Below are positions 18,818 through 28,553 of a DNA stretch of 64,000 bases, in pieces. A program made the translations under genes and the position numbers. How positions within the stretch are numbered: position 1 is the stretch's first letter; each line of letters starts with the position of its first letter. The stretch is from positions 434,001 to 498,000 of the forward strand of contig NZ_CP062005.1 of NCBI RefSeq assembly GCF_014840935.1, written 5' to 3'. The notes under the pieces were generated by a model. It saw nothing but the letters and a program-made list of their open reading frames with translations, did not search any database and was not told the DNA's origin. This DNA is from Halomonas sp. YLGW01 (GTDB lineage Bacteria > Pseudomonadota > Gammaproteobacteria > Pseudomonadales > Halomonadaceae).

Positions 18818-19489
18818 ATGCAGCTCAACGCCGATTTCTCGAAGAACGTCGTGATCACGCCCGAGGACTACCGGTGGGTCGCCTCGCCGATCCCCGGCGT
18901 CGAACGAATGATGCTCGATCGCATCGGCGACGAGGTGGCGCGGGCCACCTCGCTGGTCCGCTATGCCCCGCACAGCCACTTCTCGCCCCACACCCATGGC
19001 GGCGGCGAGGAGATCCTGGTGCTCTCCGGCGAGTTCGGCGACGAGCATGGCCGCTACCCCGCCGGCTACTACCTGCGTAACCCCATCGGCAGCCGCCATG
19101 CGCCGCGGGTCGGGGCCCAGGGCGCCACCATCCTGGTCAAGCTTCACCAGTTCGATCCCGCCGACACCGCACAGCTCGCCTTCGATACCCGCGCGGCCCG
19201 CTGGTATCCCGGCCAGGTCGAGGGCCTGCAGGTGATGCCGCTGCACGATTTCGGCGGCGAGCATGTGGCGCTGGTGAAATGGGCGCCTCATACCCTGTTC
19301 AACGCGCACTCCCATTGGGGCGGTGAAGAGATCTTCGTGCTCGAAGGCACCTTCCATGACGAGCACGGCGCCTACCCTGCTGGCAGCTGGCTGCGCAGCC
19401 CTCATCTGAGTCGCCACGCGCCCTTCACCCAAGAAGAGGGGGCGCTGATCTACGTCAAGACGGGGCACCTGCCGCCTGCCGGCGGCTGA
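18818..19489 (+). CDS. Double-cupin protein, ChrR-like
   Basis: 223 residues from ATG 18818. The frame is open from 18683, but the upstream part has poor codon use. Two tandem cupin folds are visible. The first has HSHFSPHTHGGGEEILVLSGEFGDEHGRYPAG and the second HTLFNAHSHWGGEEIFVLEGTFHDEHGAYPAG, each with His-x-His, Glu and a later His for metal binding (I cite motifs, not continuous sequence use). It resembles the cupin half of the anti-sigma factor ChrR but lacks the N-terminal zinc-binding anti-sigma domain, so it is a free-standing metal-binding cupin of unknown substrate. Only five bases separate its stop from the convergent cyclase gene. Confidence 0.85.
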   Translation: MQLNADFSKNVVITPEDYRWVASPIPGVERMMLDRIGDEVARATSLVRYAPHSHFSPHTHGGGEEILVLSGEFGDEHGRYPAGYYLRNPIGSRHAPRVGAQGATILVKLHQFDPADTAQLAFDTRAARWYPGQVEGLQVMPLHDFGGEHVALVKWAPHTLFNAHSHWGGEEIFVLEGTFHDEHGAYPAGSWLRSPHLSRHAPFTQEEGALIYVKTGHLPPAGG

Positions 19490-19494
19490 GATGT

Positions 19495-20628
19495 TCAGTG
19501 CTGCGCCGATGCCTTGCAGGCGAGCTCGACGCGATTCCTGCCGGCACGCTTGCCGACGTAAAGGGCCTGGTCCGCGCGCTTGATCAGGGCCTCCAGGTCG
19601 GTCTCCTCGGCGTGCGCTTCGGCGATGCCTATGGTGACGGTCTGGGGTCGCTCGTGTGTCGTGTCTTCCAGCGACAGCGCGGCGATCGTCTGGCGCAGTC
19701 GCTCCGCCACGCCTCGAGCCTCGTCGAGGCAGGTGTCCGGCAGGGCGACCACGAATTCCTCGCCGCCGAAGCGCCCGATCACATCCTTGGGACGCAGGGA
19801 TTCCCGGCAGGCCGTGGCGATCTCGGTCAGTACCCGGTCCCCGTGACTGTGGCCCCAGGTATCGTTGACGGTCTTGAAATGATCCACATCGATCATGAAG
19901 AGGCTGAGCGGCGTCTTGTCCGATTGAGAGCGTTCCAGCAGGGCCTGGGCGCGCTTCATGAAGTGGCGCCGATTGTTAAGGCCCGTCAGGGCATCCCGCT
20001 CGGCGAGCCCACGCAGCTGTGCCTCCAGGGATTGTCGGTGAGCCACTTCCCTGAGCAGCCGGCGATTGTGGTCGCGCTCCTGGTGAAGCAGCGCAAACTG
20101 CTGGCGTTGCAGGGATTCCACTCGCAGCAAGGCAAAGAATCCCACCAGGTTGGCCATGATCAGCAACAGCGCCAGGCGGAGTATCTCTACCGGGTCAAGC
20201 GCCGCCGCTAGTGTTGCGGTGGTCAGGAAGCCAATGCTCAGGTAGAAGCTGGCGGCTGTCACGACCGTCAGCAGGTTGGGAATCAGGAGGTAGAACGCCA
20301 TGATGGCCACGACCACCGCCACCATCTGAGTGGAGAGGGTCTCGGGGCGCAGGGGGACGATCAGGATGATGCCGGTTGCCAGCACCCAGAGCGGCAGGGC
20401 GTGCAACCAGACGTTCCGGGCATAGCCGCCCCAGCGCCCGATGGCGAAGGCCAGGAACAGGCAGAAGCTGACCACCAGGATGCGCATGGCGATCAGCAGA
20501 TAGAACTCTCGGGTCAGGCCCAGATAGTTGTAATCCGAAACTGCGAACACGGCGAAGATCGTGGTCGCCAGGCTCAGCGCCAGACGGGATTCCAGTCGCA
20601 CCCGCGACCTGATGGTCCGGCGATACAT
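19495..20628 (-). CDS. Membrane-bound diguanylate cyclase
   Basis: 377 residues from ATG 20628, preceded by AGGGAA; a longer in-frame TTG start at 20700 is less likely. Six hydrophobic helices in residues 18-175 form an integral-membrane sensor. A short coiled coil (LLHQERDHNRRLLREVAHRQ) and a GGDEF domain follow. GGEEF is at 288-292 and RPKD, the RxxD inhibitory site, sits five residues before it, so cyclase activity with product inhibition is expected. DVDHFKTVNDTWGH carries the metal-binding Asp. The stop is convergent with the cupin gene at five bases. Its upstream region is shared with the divergent GGDEF-EAL gene at 21049. Confidence 0.92.
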   Translation of the reverse strand: MYRRTIRSRVRLESRLALSLATTIFAVFAVSDYNYLGLTREFYLLIAMRILVVSFCLFLAFAIGRWGGYARNVWLHALPLWVLATGIILIVPLRPETLSTQMVAVVVAIMAFYLLIPNLLTVVTAASFYLSIGFLTTATLAAALDPVEILRLALLLIMANLVGFFALLRVESLQRQQFALLHQERDHNRRLLREVAHRQSLEAQLRGLAERDALTGLNNRRHFMKRAQALLERSQSDKTPLSLFMIDVDHFKTVNDTWGHSHGDRVLTEIATACRESLRPKDVIGRFGGEEFVVALPDTCLDEARGVAERLRQTIAALSLEDTTHERPQTVTIGIAEAHAEETDLEALIKRADQALYVGKRAGRNRVELACKASAQH

Positions 20629-21048
20629 CCATTCCCTGCCGCGTTCGCAAAACTGCCCCGTGACCCGATGCACGCGGTAGGGCGTTCTTCGTGTCGCCAA
20701 GCTTTCATTCTCCCTGTGCGGAACGGAGACCTGCCGGGTGTCGCCCTGTCGTGGTGGGCCCTATGCCGGGCAGCGCAGCAGCCCGAGGCTCGGGCGCGAC
20801 CGGGGGGGTGATGGCGTCATGGCGTCGCCGACGCTCAGGTCCTGGCGGGCATCCGTTGGAACCGGCACCCAGGCCGTCATGAGCCCTCGCTCCGGTTGCA
20901 CCATCACACGATCCCGACCGTTACATGATGGAAATAATGATCCAGTTTCTACTCACATAGTACTATCTTCTGTCATATTCTGTGACATTTCATGCTACAC
21001 GACAGCCTCGACTCCACCGCAGCCTGCCGGGCTGCCAGGTATATTCAA
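20629..21048. promoter_or_regulatory. Divergent control region between two c-di-GMP genes
   Basis: 420 bp without a supported gene separate two divergent c-di-GMP genes. The last ~130 bp are clearly AT-richer than the surroundings. They hold a perfect 10-bp palindrome ATAGTACTAT (20957-20966) and an inverted repeat TGTCA-N7-TGACA (20971-20987). These are plausible promoter and operator positions for the GGDEF-EAL gene, but I cannot name the regulator. Confidence 0.5.
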
Positions 21049-23748
21049 ATGGACTTGAATAATCGAGCCCTGTTGCGTCAGGCCGGCCTGCTGGTGCTGC
21101 TGACCATCAGCCTGATGCTCGCCCTGATCGGGCTGCTGGAGGCCCTACTGCCATCTGCGCCCCTGCCGCCCCGGCTGCAGGCCTCTCTGGTCGGCAGCCT
21201 GTTGCTGTTGCTGGCCACCCTGGTGCTGGGCGTTCTCTGCGAGACCTCGGCCTGGCGGGGGAGATTGCGTTCGCCCTTGGCGCGAGGGGGCGGGGTGACG
21301 GCGCTGCTGCTCGGAGCGATGGCGCTGGCGTCCCTGCCAGTGCCCGGCGTCGCCGGCCAGGCCTCCCCGATCATCGGCCTCGGCGTCTTCCTGCTGGGCT
21401 CGGTGCTGCTGGGTGTCCCGGCCCGGGGCGCAGCGCTGCCGCCGCTGAGGCCCGCGACGCTGGTCGTCAGTGCAGTAGGCATCGGCTTCAGCATCGCCCT
21501 GTGGTGCCTGACACGCTGGTCGCTTCACCTGCAGCGAGGCGATGTCGCGGCGGAGTTTGCCGCCTTCACCGGATTGGTCGAGGTGCTGCCGGCCGGTATC
21601 GGCCTGTTGGGATTCGGCCTGACCTACCTGTGGATCGTCAGCCTGGCCCTGATGGACATCCGTGCCGCCCAGACCCGGGCGCTGGCCAATAGCGAACAGC
21701 GGTTTCGCTCGCTGTTTACTCAGAACCCCGATGCGGTGCTGTCGATGGATCTGGACGGCATTCATCGCAGCGTCAATCCCGCGACACAGGCCATCATCGG
21801 TGTCGAAGCCAAGGCAATCCTTGGCCGCTCTCTGGAGCAGGTGCTGAGCCCCGAGGCAGTGAGTCGGCAGGATCTTGCATGGGTGGCGACAGCCTTCGAG
21901 GCGGCGAAGAGCGGGCAGGTCCAGCATTACGCGCTTGATTTTCGCCCGCTCGGGCAGGCGAACAAATGCCTCGATGTCCGACTGCTGCCGATCGTCATCG
22001 AAGGCAAGGTAGAGGGGGTCTACGGCATCATCAAGGACGTTACCCAGCATCAGCGCGATCTGGAGCGTTTGCATGTGCTCGAGCGCAGTCTCGAGGCCAG
22101 CAGCAATGGCGTGATCATCTTCGAGGCTACTCGGGGCGGTTACTCGGTCGTCTACGTCAATCCGGCCTTCACCCGTGTCACCGGCTATCCCGCCGAGGAG
22201 GTGCTGGGGCGCAGCAGCACCTTCCTCGAGGGCCCGGAGACCGACCCGCACCAGGCGGTCCAGATCCAGGCCGCATTGGACAGGGGGGAAGGCCTGACGA
22301 TCGTCATTCGACACTACCGGCGCGACGGGCGTCCGTTCTGGAACCAGCTGTTCATCTCCCCGGTACATGACGAGCGGGGCCAGGTGACGCACTTTATCGG
22401 CATCATGGACGACATTACCGAGCGCAAGGACCAGGAAGCGCGGCTCGCTCACCATGCCAACCACGATGCCCTGACGGGGCTCGCCAACCGGGCGCTGCTC
22501 CACGATCGGCTGCAGCAAGGTCTGGCCCTGGCTCGTCGTCATGGCCAGGTGTTGGCGGTGCTGTTCATCGATCTCGACGAATTCAAGCCGATAAACGACT
22601 CTCTGGGCCATGCGATTGGCGATCAGCTGCTGATCAGCGTGACCCGCTGTCTGAGCCGCGGATTGCGCCCAAGCGATACCCTGGCCCGGCTGGGTGGCGA
22701 CGAGTTCGTGCTGCTGCTACCGGATCTGCACGAGCCAAGCGAGGCCAGTCGGGTGGCCGAACGACTGTTGCGGGCGCTCGAGGCGCCGCACCGGGTGCGT
22801 GGTCATGAGCTCTATCTCTCGGCGAGCATCGGCATCTCCGTCTGCGACGACGCCGGCGAAGCTCAGGTCGGCCAGCTCATCCAGCAGGCCGACATGGCCA
22901 TGTACGAGGCCAAGCAGCAGGGGCGCAACACCTATCATCGCTTCAGCGCCGATCTCGACAGCCGCCTCTCCCAGCGCGTCATTCTGCGCAATGAGCTGCA
23001 GGAGGCCATCACCCAGGGCCAATTGACGCTGCACTATCAGCCGCTTCTGGATGCCGCGGGCCGAGTCCATGGGCTCGAGGCGCTGGTGCGCTGGCAGCAC
23101 CCCACCAAGGGCGCCATCTCTCCTGGGGATTTCATCTATCTGGCCGAGGAGACAGGGCAGATCGTTCCGCTCAGCCAGTGGGTGATGGGGCAGGTCTGCC
23201 GCGATGCCCTGGAGCTGCTGGCGCGGGGGCTGTTGCCGGGACGGGTGGCCGTCAACCTGTCGACGCTGGAGTTTCACCGCGCCGATTTCCTGGCCGGTCT
23301 CAGGGCGACCCTCGAGGCCAGCGGGCTCTCTCCCGCGTATCTGGAGCTGGAGCTGACCGAGAACATGCTGATGCGCGACACCGAGGCCGCCAGCGAGCTG
23401 ATGCATGCCCTGCACGAGCTCGGCGTGAGCACCGCGATCGACGACTTCGGCACCGGCTTCTCGAGCCTGAGCCACCTGCGCTACCTGCCCATGGACAAGA
23501 TCAAGATCGATCGCAGCTTCATCTGCGACGTGACCGACAACACCAGGGATGCCGCGGTCTGCCAGAGCGTGATCACCCTGGCCAAGGAACTGGAGCTCAG
23601 GGTGGTCGCCGAAGGCATCGAGACCACCGCCCAGCACGACTACCTGGCGCGCCATGGCTGCGAGCTCTTCCAGGGCTACCTGCTGGCCAGGCCCATGCCC
23701 CTGGGACGGCTGATCCCCTGGCTGAGCGAGCGCCGGGTGCCTGCCTGA
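21049..23748 (+). CDS. Membrane PAS-PAS-GGDEF-EAL dual c-di-GMP enzyme
   Basis: 899 residues from ATG 21049 (an in-frame ATG at 20992 adds 19 unlikely residues). About six membrane helices occupy residues 8-205, followed by two PAS modules (about 215-335 and 340-465; the second has YVNPAFTRVTGYPAEEVLGR). The GGDEF domain is intact: GGDEF at 549-553 with RPSD five residues before it. The EAL domain has EAL at 677-679, VNLSTLEFHR, DDFGTGFSSLSHLR, IKIDRSF, AEGIET and FQGYLLARPM. Both activities could therefore be present; which one dominates cannot be read from sequence. A strong hairpin terminator follows the stop. Confidence 0.93.
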   Translation: MDLNNRALLRQAGLLVLLTISLMLALIGLLEALLPSAPLPPRLQASLVGSLLLLLATLVLGVLCETSAWRGRLRSPLARGGGVTALLLGAMALASLPVPGVAGQASPIIGLGVFLLGSVLLGVPARGAALPPLRPATLVVSAVGIGFSIALWCLTRWSLHLQRGDVAAEFAAFTGLVEVLPAGIGLLGFGLTYLWIVSLALMDIRAAQTRALANSEQRFRSLFTQNPDAVLSMDLDGIHRSVNPATQAIIGVEAKAILGRSLEQVLSPEAVSRQDLAWVATAFEAAKSGQVQHYALDFRPLGQANKCLDVRLLPIVIEGKVEGVYGIIKDVTQHQRDLERLHVLERSLEASSNGVIIFEATRGGYSVVYVNPAFTRVTGYPAEEVLGRSSTFLEGPETDPHQAVQIQAALDRGEGLTIVIRHYRRDGRPFWNQLFISPVHDERGQVTHFIGIMDDITERKDQEARLAHHANHDALTGLANRALLHDRLQQGLALARRHGQVLAVLFIDLDEFKPINDSLGHAIGDQLLISVTRCLSRGLRPSDTLARLGGDEFVLLLPDLHEPSEASRVAERLLRALEAPHRVRGHELYLSASIGISVCDDAGEAQVGQLIQQADMAMYEAKQQGRNTYHRFSADLDSRLSQRVILRNELQEAITQGQLTLHYQPLLDAAGRVHGLEALVRWQHPTKGAISPGDFIYLAEETGQIVPLSQWVMGQVCRDALELLARGLLPGRVAVNLSTLEFHRADFLAGLRATLEASGLSPAYLELELTENMLMRDTEAASELMHALHELGVSTAIDDFGTGFSSLSHLRYLPMDKIKIDRSFICDVTDNTRDAAVCQSVITLAKELELRVVAEGIETTAQHDYLARHGCELFQGYLLARPMPLGRLIPWLSERRVPA

Positions 23749-23797
23749 GCCGCCGCCCGGCACATGACAGGCGCGCAACAGTCTGATCCTCAAATAG

Positions 23798-23826
23798 AAA
23801 AACACCCGCCGAGGCGGGTGTTTTTT
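23798..23826. terminator. Bidirectional intrinsic terminator
   Basis: The GC-rich arms cacccgcc/ggcgggtg are flanked by A5 on the left and T6 on the right. It lies between the convergent GGDEF-EAL gene and nrdB and can serve both strands. Confidence 0.92.
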
Positions 23827-23857
23827 CTTGCGGCAAGGGGGCGTGCCCGAGAGGGGG

Positions 23858-25117
23858 TTAGTCCCAGCTCAGCGCGCCGCCGACCTGGTACTCGGTCACG
23901 CGGGTCTCGAAGAAGTTCTTCTCCTTGCGCAGGTCGATGATCTCGCTCATCCACGGGAAGGGGTTCTTGGCGCCCGGGAACTGCTCCTTGAGGCCGATCT
24001 GGGCCAGGCGACGGTTGCAGATGAAATGGAGGTACTCCTCCATGATCGCCGCGTTCATGCCCAGCACGCCGCGGGGCATGGTGTCCCGCGCGTAGGCGAT
24101 CTCGAGCTCGGTGCCCTCGAGGATCATCTGAGTCACCTCGTCCTGGAACTCGGGCGTCCACAGGTGCGGGTTCTCGATCTTGATCTGGTTGATCATGTCC
24201 ACGCCGAAGTTCAGGTGCATGGACTCGTCGCGCAGGATGTACTGGAACTGCTCGGCGACGCCGGTCATCTTGTTGCGCCGGCCCATCGACAGGATCTGGC
24301 TGAAGCCGCAGTAGAAGAAGATGCCTTCGGTCACGCAGTAGAAGGCGATCAGGTTGCGCAGCAGTTCCTGGTCGGTCTCCGGGGTGCCGGTCTGGAAGTC
24401 CGGGCGCGACAGGGACTGGGTGTGCTTGAGGCTCCAGGCCGACTTGGCGGCGACCGAGGGCACCTCGCGGTACATGTTGAAGACCTCGCCTTCGTCCATG
24501 CCCAGCGACTCCACACAGTACTGGTAGGCGTGGGTGTGGATCGCCTCCTCGAAGGCCTGGCGCAGCAGGTACTGGCGGCACTCGGGGTTGGTGATCAGGC
24601 GGTAGACGGCCAGCACCAGGTTGTTGGCGACCAGGGAGTCGGCGGTGGAGAAGTAGCCCAGGCTGCGCTCGACGATGCGACGCTCGTCGGCGGTCAGGCC
24701 ATCCGCGCTCTTCCACAGCGCGATGTCGGCGTTCATGTTCACTTCCTGGGGCATCCAGTGGTTGGCGCTGCCGTCCAGGTACTTCTGCCAGGCCCACTCG
24801 TACTTGAAGGGCACCAACTGGTTGAGATCGGCGCGGGCATTGATCATGCGCTTCTGGTCGACCTCGATGCGCTTGGCGCCCATCTCGAGTTCCTCGAGGC
24901 CGGCGGCCACGTCGAGCTCCTCGAGGGACTGCTGGGCGCGGGCCAGGCGATCCTGTTCGACGGCCTGATACTGGCCGGCGCTTTCCGCGACCGCGTCAGG
25001 CGCGGGGGCGTCCGTGCCGGGCTTGGGCGCCGGTGCCGACTTGGCCTCGGTGGGCTGCTCGGCGACTGCGCTATTGTCGTCAATCGTGTCTTCGTGAAAT
25101 TCGTCCCAGTTCAGCAT
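23858..25117 (-). CDS. nrdB: Ribonucleoside-diphosphate reductase class Ia, beta subunit
   Basis: 419 residues from ATG 25117, preceded by GAGGAAGAC; a longer frame upstream is ignored. NrdB houses the diiron-tyrosyl radical used by NrdA. The ligand set is complete: Asp in FSTADS, Glu and His in EEAIHTHAY with the radical Tyr at the end of that motif, Glu in VTEGIFFY, then Glu and His in RDESMHLNF. The subunit has an unusual N-terminal extension rich in Ala, Pro and Glu (about residues 15-55) before the reductase core. It lies 94 bp downstream of nrdA in the same direction. That gap contains a strong hairpin. Confidence 0.96.
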   Translation of the reverse strand: MLNWDEFHEDTIDDNSAVAEQPTEAKSAPAPKPGTDAPAPDAVAESAGQYQAVEQDRLARAQQSLEELDVAAGLEELEMGAKRIEVDQKRMINARADLNQLVPFKYEWAWQKYLDGSANHWMPQEVNMNADIALWKSADGLTADERRIVERSLGYFSTADSLVANNLVLAVYRLITNPECRQYLLRQAFEEAIHTHAYQYCVESLGMDEGEVFNMYREVPSVAAKSAWSLKHTQSLSRPDFQTGTPETDQELLRNLIAFYCVTEGIFFYCGFSQILSMGRRNKMTGVAEQFQYILRDESMHLNFGVDMINQIKIENPHLWTPEFQDEVTQMILEGTELEIAYARDTMPRGVLGMNAAIMEEYLHFICNRRLAQIGLKEQFPGAKNPFPWMSEIIDLRKEKNFFETRVTEYQVGGALSWD

Positions 25118-25143
25118 GTCGTCTTCCTCGATGTGTCGTGGGG

Positions 25144-25170
25144 CCGGAAGGCGCCTTGGGCGCCTTCCGG
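25144..25170 (-). other. Intercistronic hairpin between nrdA and nrdB
   Basis: A perfect 12-bp stem (ccggaaggcgcc / ggcgccttccgg) with a 3-base loop lies between the nrdA stop and the nrdB ribosome site. No T run follows it on the transcribed strand, so it looks more like an mRNA stability or processing element than a full terminator. Confidence 0.7.
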
Positions 25171-25211
25171 GCTTGAAAGTGAATCGGCGCGTGGCGTCGC
25201 GGGGCGCGCCC

Positions 25212-28118
25212 TTACTGGCAGGCCTCACAGCCCAGGTCATCGATCTCGCCGGCGGAGGGGGCGCGGGAGCCGCTGCCGCTCTTGCCGGTCAGGAAGTCCT
25301 CGATGCCGCGAGCTTCCGGCTGAGCAGCCGGGGCCGGAGCCGCCTCGGGCTGCGGTGCCGGGGCGCTGCCGTTACCGACGGCGTTGAGGTTGCCGCGATC
25401 GACGGTGGACTTCTCGACCGAGGTGGCGCCCAGCGCACGGAGGTAGTAGGTGGTCTTGAGACCGCGGAACCAGGCCATGCGATAGGTCACGTCGAGCTTC
25501 TTGCCGGATACGCCCTGGATGTACAGGTTCAGCGACTGGGCCTGGTCGATCCACTTCTGGCGACGCGAGGCGGCTTCCACCAGCCACTTGGGCTCGACCT
25601 CGAAGGCGGTGGCGTACTTGGCCTTGAGATCGGCCGGCACGCGGTCGATCGGCTGCACGCTGCCGTCATAGTACTTGAGGTCGTTGATCATCACCTCGTC
25701 CCACAGGCCGCGCTCCTTGAGGTCGTTGACCATGTAGGAGTTGACCACCGTGAACTCGCCGGACAGGTTCGATTTCACGAACAGGTTCTGATACGTCGGC
25801 TCGATCGACTGCGACACGCCGCAGATGTTGGAGATGGTCGCGGTCGGGGCGATCGCCATCACGTTGGAGTTGCGCATGCCCTGATCGGCCAGCTTCTCGC
25901 GGATACGCTCCCAGTCCTGGGTCTGTGAGGTGTCGACCTCGATGTACTTCTCGCCGCGCTCGGCCTTGAGCTTCTCGATGGAATCGATCGGCAGGATGCC
26001 CTGGCTCCACAGCGAGCCTTCATAGCTCTGGTACTGACCGCGCTCGGCGGCGAGGTCACTGGAGGCCTCGATGGCGTGGTAGCTGACCAGCTCCATGGAA
26101 CGGTCGGCGAAATCGACGGCTTCCTCGGAGGCGTAGGCGATGCCGTGGGCGTACAGGGCATCCTGGAAGCCCATGATGCCGAGGCCCACCGGGCGGTGCT
26201 TGAAGTTCGAGTTCTTGGCCTGCGGCACCGCGTAGTAGTTGATGTCGATGACGTTATCGAGCATCCGCACCGCGGTGCGCACGGTCTTCTTCAGCTTCTC
26301 GTTGTCGAGCTCGCCGTCGGTCATGTGCTGCGCGAGGTTGACCGAGCCCAGGTTGCACACCGCGATCTCGTCGACGCTGGTGTTCAGGGTGATCTCGGTG
26401 CACAGGTTGGAACTGTGCACCACGCCGGCATGCTGCTGCGGGCTGCGCAGGTTGCACGGATCCTTGAAGGTGATCCACGGGTGGCCTGTCTCGAACAGCA
26501 TCGAGAGCATCTTGCGCCACAGGTCCTTGGCCTTGACCCGCTTGAAGAGCTTGAGCTGACCGTTGCGGGTCATCTCCTCGTATTCCTGGTAGCGCTTCTC
26601 GAAAGCCGCGCCGAACAGGTCGTGCAGGTCCGGGCAGGTGGCCGGCGAGAACAGCGTCCACTCCTGGTCGTCGAAGACCCGCTTCATGAACAGGTCCGGC
26701 ACCCAGTTGGCGGTGTTCATGTCATGGGTACGGCGACGGTCGTCACCGGTGTTCTTGCGCAGCTCGAGGAATTCCTCGACGTCCAGGTGCCAGGATTCGA
26801 GGTAGGCACAGACGGCGCCCTTGCGCTTGCCGCCCTGGTTGACGGCCACGGCGGTGTCGTTGACCACCTTGAGGAAGGGCACGACGCCCTGGGACTTGCC
26901 GTTGGTGCCCTTGATGTAGGAGCCCAGCGCGCGCACCGGTGTCCAGTCGTTGCCGAGACCGCCGGCCCACTTGGAGAGCATGGCGTTGTCGCGGATGGCG
27001 CTGTAGATGCCGTCCAGGTTGTCGGGCACGGTGGTCAGGTAGCAGCTGGAGAGCTGGCTGCGCTGGGTGCCGGAGTTGAACAGGGTCGGCGTGGAGGCCA
27101 TGTAGTCGAAGCTGGAGAGCAGCTCGTAGAACTCGATGGCCCGCGCCTCGCGGTCGTCCTCGTTGAGCGAAAGGCCCATGGCGACGCGCATGAACATCAC
27201 CTGGGGCAGCTCGTAGCGCACCTCGTCACGGTGGATGAAGTAGCGGTCGTAGAGGGTCTGCAGGCCCAGATAGGTGAAGGCGTTGTCGCGGGTGTGATCC
27301 AGCGCCGCGGCCAGGCGCTCCAGGTCGAACTCGGCCAGCGCCTCGTCGAGCTGCTCGAATTCGATGCCCTTCTCGATGTAGGCCTTGAAGGCCGGCGCAT
27401 AGAGCTCGGCCATGTCGCTGTAGGTGGCTTCCTCGGCCACGCCCAGGAAGGACAGCGCCTCGCGGCGGATGTTGTCCTGCAAAAGGCGAGCGGTGACGTA
27501 GGTGTAGCTCGGGTCCTTCTCGACCAGGGTGCGCGCGGTCATCGTCAGCGCCTGGGAGACACCGTCGGCGCTGACGCCGTCATAGAGGTTGCGCACCGAG
27601 TCATCGACGATCTTCTGCGGCTCGGTGTTGGGCAGATCCGAGCAGGCCTCATAGACCAGCGTCTCGATGCGGCCCAGGTCCAGCGGACGCAGGCTGCCAT
27701 CGGGCAGGGTCACGTTGAGGCTCGGGTGGGGCTTCTGGATATCATCACCGGCGGCGGCGCGGGCGCGGGCATGCTCCTCGCGATAGAGCACGTAGGCACG
27801 GGCGACCTTCTGCTCGCCGGCGCGCATCAGCGCCAGTTCGACCTGGTCCTGGATATCTTCGATGTGCAGGGTGCCGCCATCGGGCATGCGACGCAGGAAG
27901 GCGTCGCAGATGGCGTCGGAGGCCTGGGTCACGAAATCGCGGATGCGCGAGGAGGCCTCGGCGTTGTCGCCTTCCACGGCGATGAACGCCTTGGACATGG
28001 CGACGGCGATCTTGCTGGCATCGAAGGAGGCGACATCGCCGTTGCGCTTGATCACCCGCAGTTGCTGGGGGGCGGTCACGTTGACGGACGAGTGGCCGGG
28101 GGAAAGCGTAGTATCCAT
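25212..28118 (-). CDS. nrdA: Ribonucleoside-diphosphate reductase class Ia, alpha subunit
   Basis: 968 residues from ATG 28118, with AGGAAG upstream. NrdA reduces ribonucleoside diphosphates. An N-terminal ATP-cone ([20 protein letters not shown] to about residue 100) gives allosteric activity control. Catalytic parts include the Cys in RSQLSSCYL, the NLCTEITLN active-site loop (radical Cys), and a C-terminal redox pair in the final DLGCEACQ, joined by a long Ala/Pro-rich linker ([20 protein letters not shown]). The length is greater than in E. coli NrdA, mainly from this linker and N-terminal sequence. NrdR-like boxes upstream suggest repression when dNTPs are ample. Confidence 0.96.
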   Translation of the reverse strand: MDTTLSPGHSSVNVTAPQQLRVIKRNGDVASFDASKIAVAMSKAFIAVEGDNAEASSRIRDFVTQASDAICDAFLRRMPDGGTLHIEDIQDQVELALMRAGEQKVARAYVLYREEHARARAAAGDDIQKPHPSLNVTLPDGSLRPLDLGRIETLVYEACSDLPNTEPQKIVDDSVRNLYDGVSADGVSQALTMTARTLVEKDPSYTYVTARLLQDNIRREALSFLGVAEEATYSDMAELYAPAFKAYIEKGIEFEQLDEALAEFDLERLAAALDHTRDNAFTYLGLQTLYDRYFIHRDEVRYELPQVMFMRVAMGLSLNEDDREARAIEFYELLSSFDYMASTPTLFNSGTQRSQLSSCYLTTVPDNLDGIYSAIRDNAMLSKWAGGLGNDWTPVRALGSYIKGTNGKSQGVVPFLKVVNDTAVAVNQGGKRKGAVCAYLESWHLDVEEFLELRKNTGDDRRRTHDMNTANWVPDLFMKRVFDDQEWTLFSPATCPDLHDLFGAAFEKRYQEYEEMTRNGQLKLFKRVKAKDLWRKMLSMLFETGHPWITFKDPCNLRSPQQHAGVVHSSNLCTEITLNTSVDEIAVCNLGSVNLAQHMTDGELDNEKLKKTVRTAVRMLDNVIDINYYAVPQAKNSNFKHRPVGLGIMGFQDALYAHGIAYASEEAVDFADRSMELVSYHAIEASSDLAAERGQYQSYEGSLWSQGILPIDSIEKLKAERGEKYIEVDTSQTQDWERIREKLADQGMRNSNVMAIAPTATISNICGVSQSIEPTYQNLFVKSNLSGEFTVVNSYMVNDLKERGLWDEVMINDLKYYDGSVQPIDRVPADLKAKYATAFEVEPKWLVEAASRRQKWIDQAQSLNLYIQGVSGKKLDVTYRMAWFRGLKTTYYLRALGATSVEKSTVDRGNLNAVGNGSAPAPQPEAAPAPAAQPEARGIEDFLTGKSGSGSRAPSAGEIDDLGCEACQ

Positions 28119-28266
28119 GGCGCCGTGTCTTCCTAGCGGTGATTGATGGATGAGAGGAGCCCAAGGCGTTGCACGGGAGGTCGGGACAACGATCGAAACT
28201 GGGCGAAACCGAGGGCCACACTGCTTGGACAGCGTGGTTTGACACTGGTGCTCCGAGTTGCTAGGA

Positions 28267-28313
28267 GCACAGTATCTTGTGTCATTTGCGATATGCAGCA
28301 CAAGATAGTGTGC
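28267..28313 (-). promoter_or_regulatory. Pair of NrdR-box-like operators upstream of nrdA
   Basis: Two 16-bp sites at 28267-28282 and 28298-28313 match the palindrome ACACWATATATWGTGT at about 13 and 12 of 16 positions. Their centres are 31 bp apart, the three-turn spacing known for NrdR. A third half-site (TATCTTGTG) lies at 28347-28355. They sit 150-195 bp upstream of the nrdA start codon. Confidence 0.75.
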
Positions 28314-28329
28314 CTGGGCGCATTCATCA

Positions 28330-28338
28330 AGTGGATAA
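28330..28338. promoter_or_regulatory. DnaA-box-like 9-mer
   Basis: AGTGGATAA differs from the strict DnaA box TGTGGATAA at one base. It lies next to the NrdR-like boxes. DnaA control of nrdAB is known in E. coli; here it is only suggested by position. Confidence 0.4.
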
Positions 28339-28480
28339 CCTGTGGGTATCTTGTGCCTGGCCTGGGGGTGAGACAGGGCCCGCGTGAAGCCCGCATGCCA
28401 GAGCGGTTGCGGGTGTTAGCATGAAGGCTTTCTCATAGTCGAATGCGCCGCATTTCTGACCATGACCAGCCTGGCTGGGG

Positions 28481-28514
28481 TATCATTCAGAGTGGTATAT
28501 GCTATCGAATGATA
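28481..28514 (+). promoter_or_regulatory. Inverted repeat upstream of the response regulator
   Basis: TATCATTC (28481-28488) and GAATGATA (28507-28514) form an 8-bp inverted repeat around an AT-rich spacer, and a nested CTATC/GATAG pair overlaps the right arm. It lies 40-73 bp before the GTG start of the rstA-like gene. That makes it a candidate promoter and autoregulatory operator. Confidence 0.5.
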
Positions 28515-28553
28515 GATGCGGTAACCGGATGTCAACGAGGAGCGAGCGAGAGC

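Noticed and set aside
26076..28136. A 686-codon open frame on the plus strand
   Set aside because: It is a shadow of nrdA, Val/Gly/His-rich, without a ribosome site or recognisable domains.
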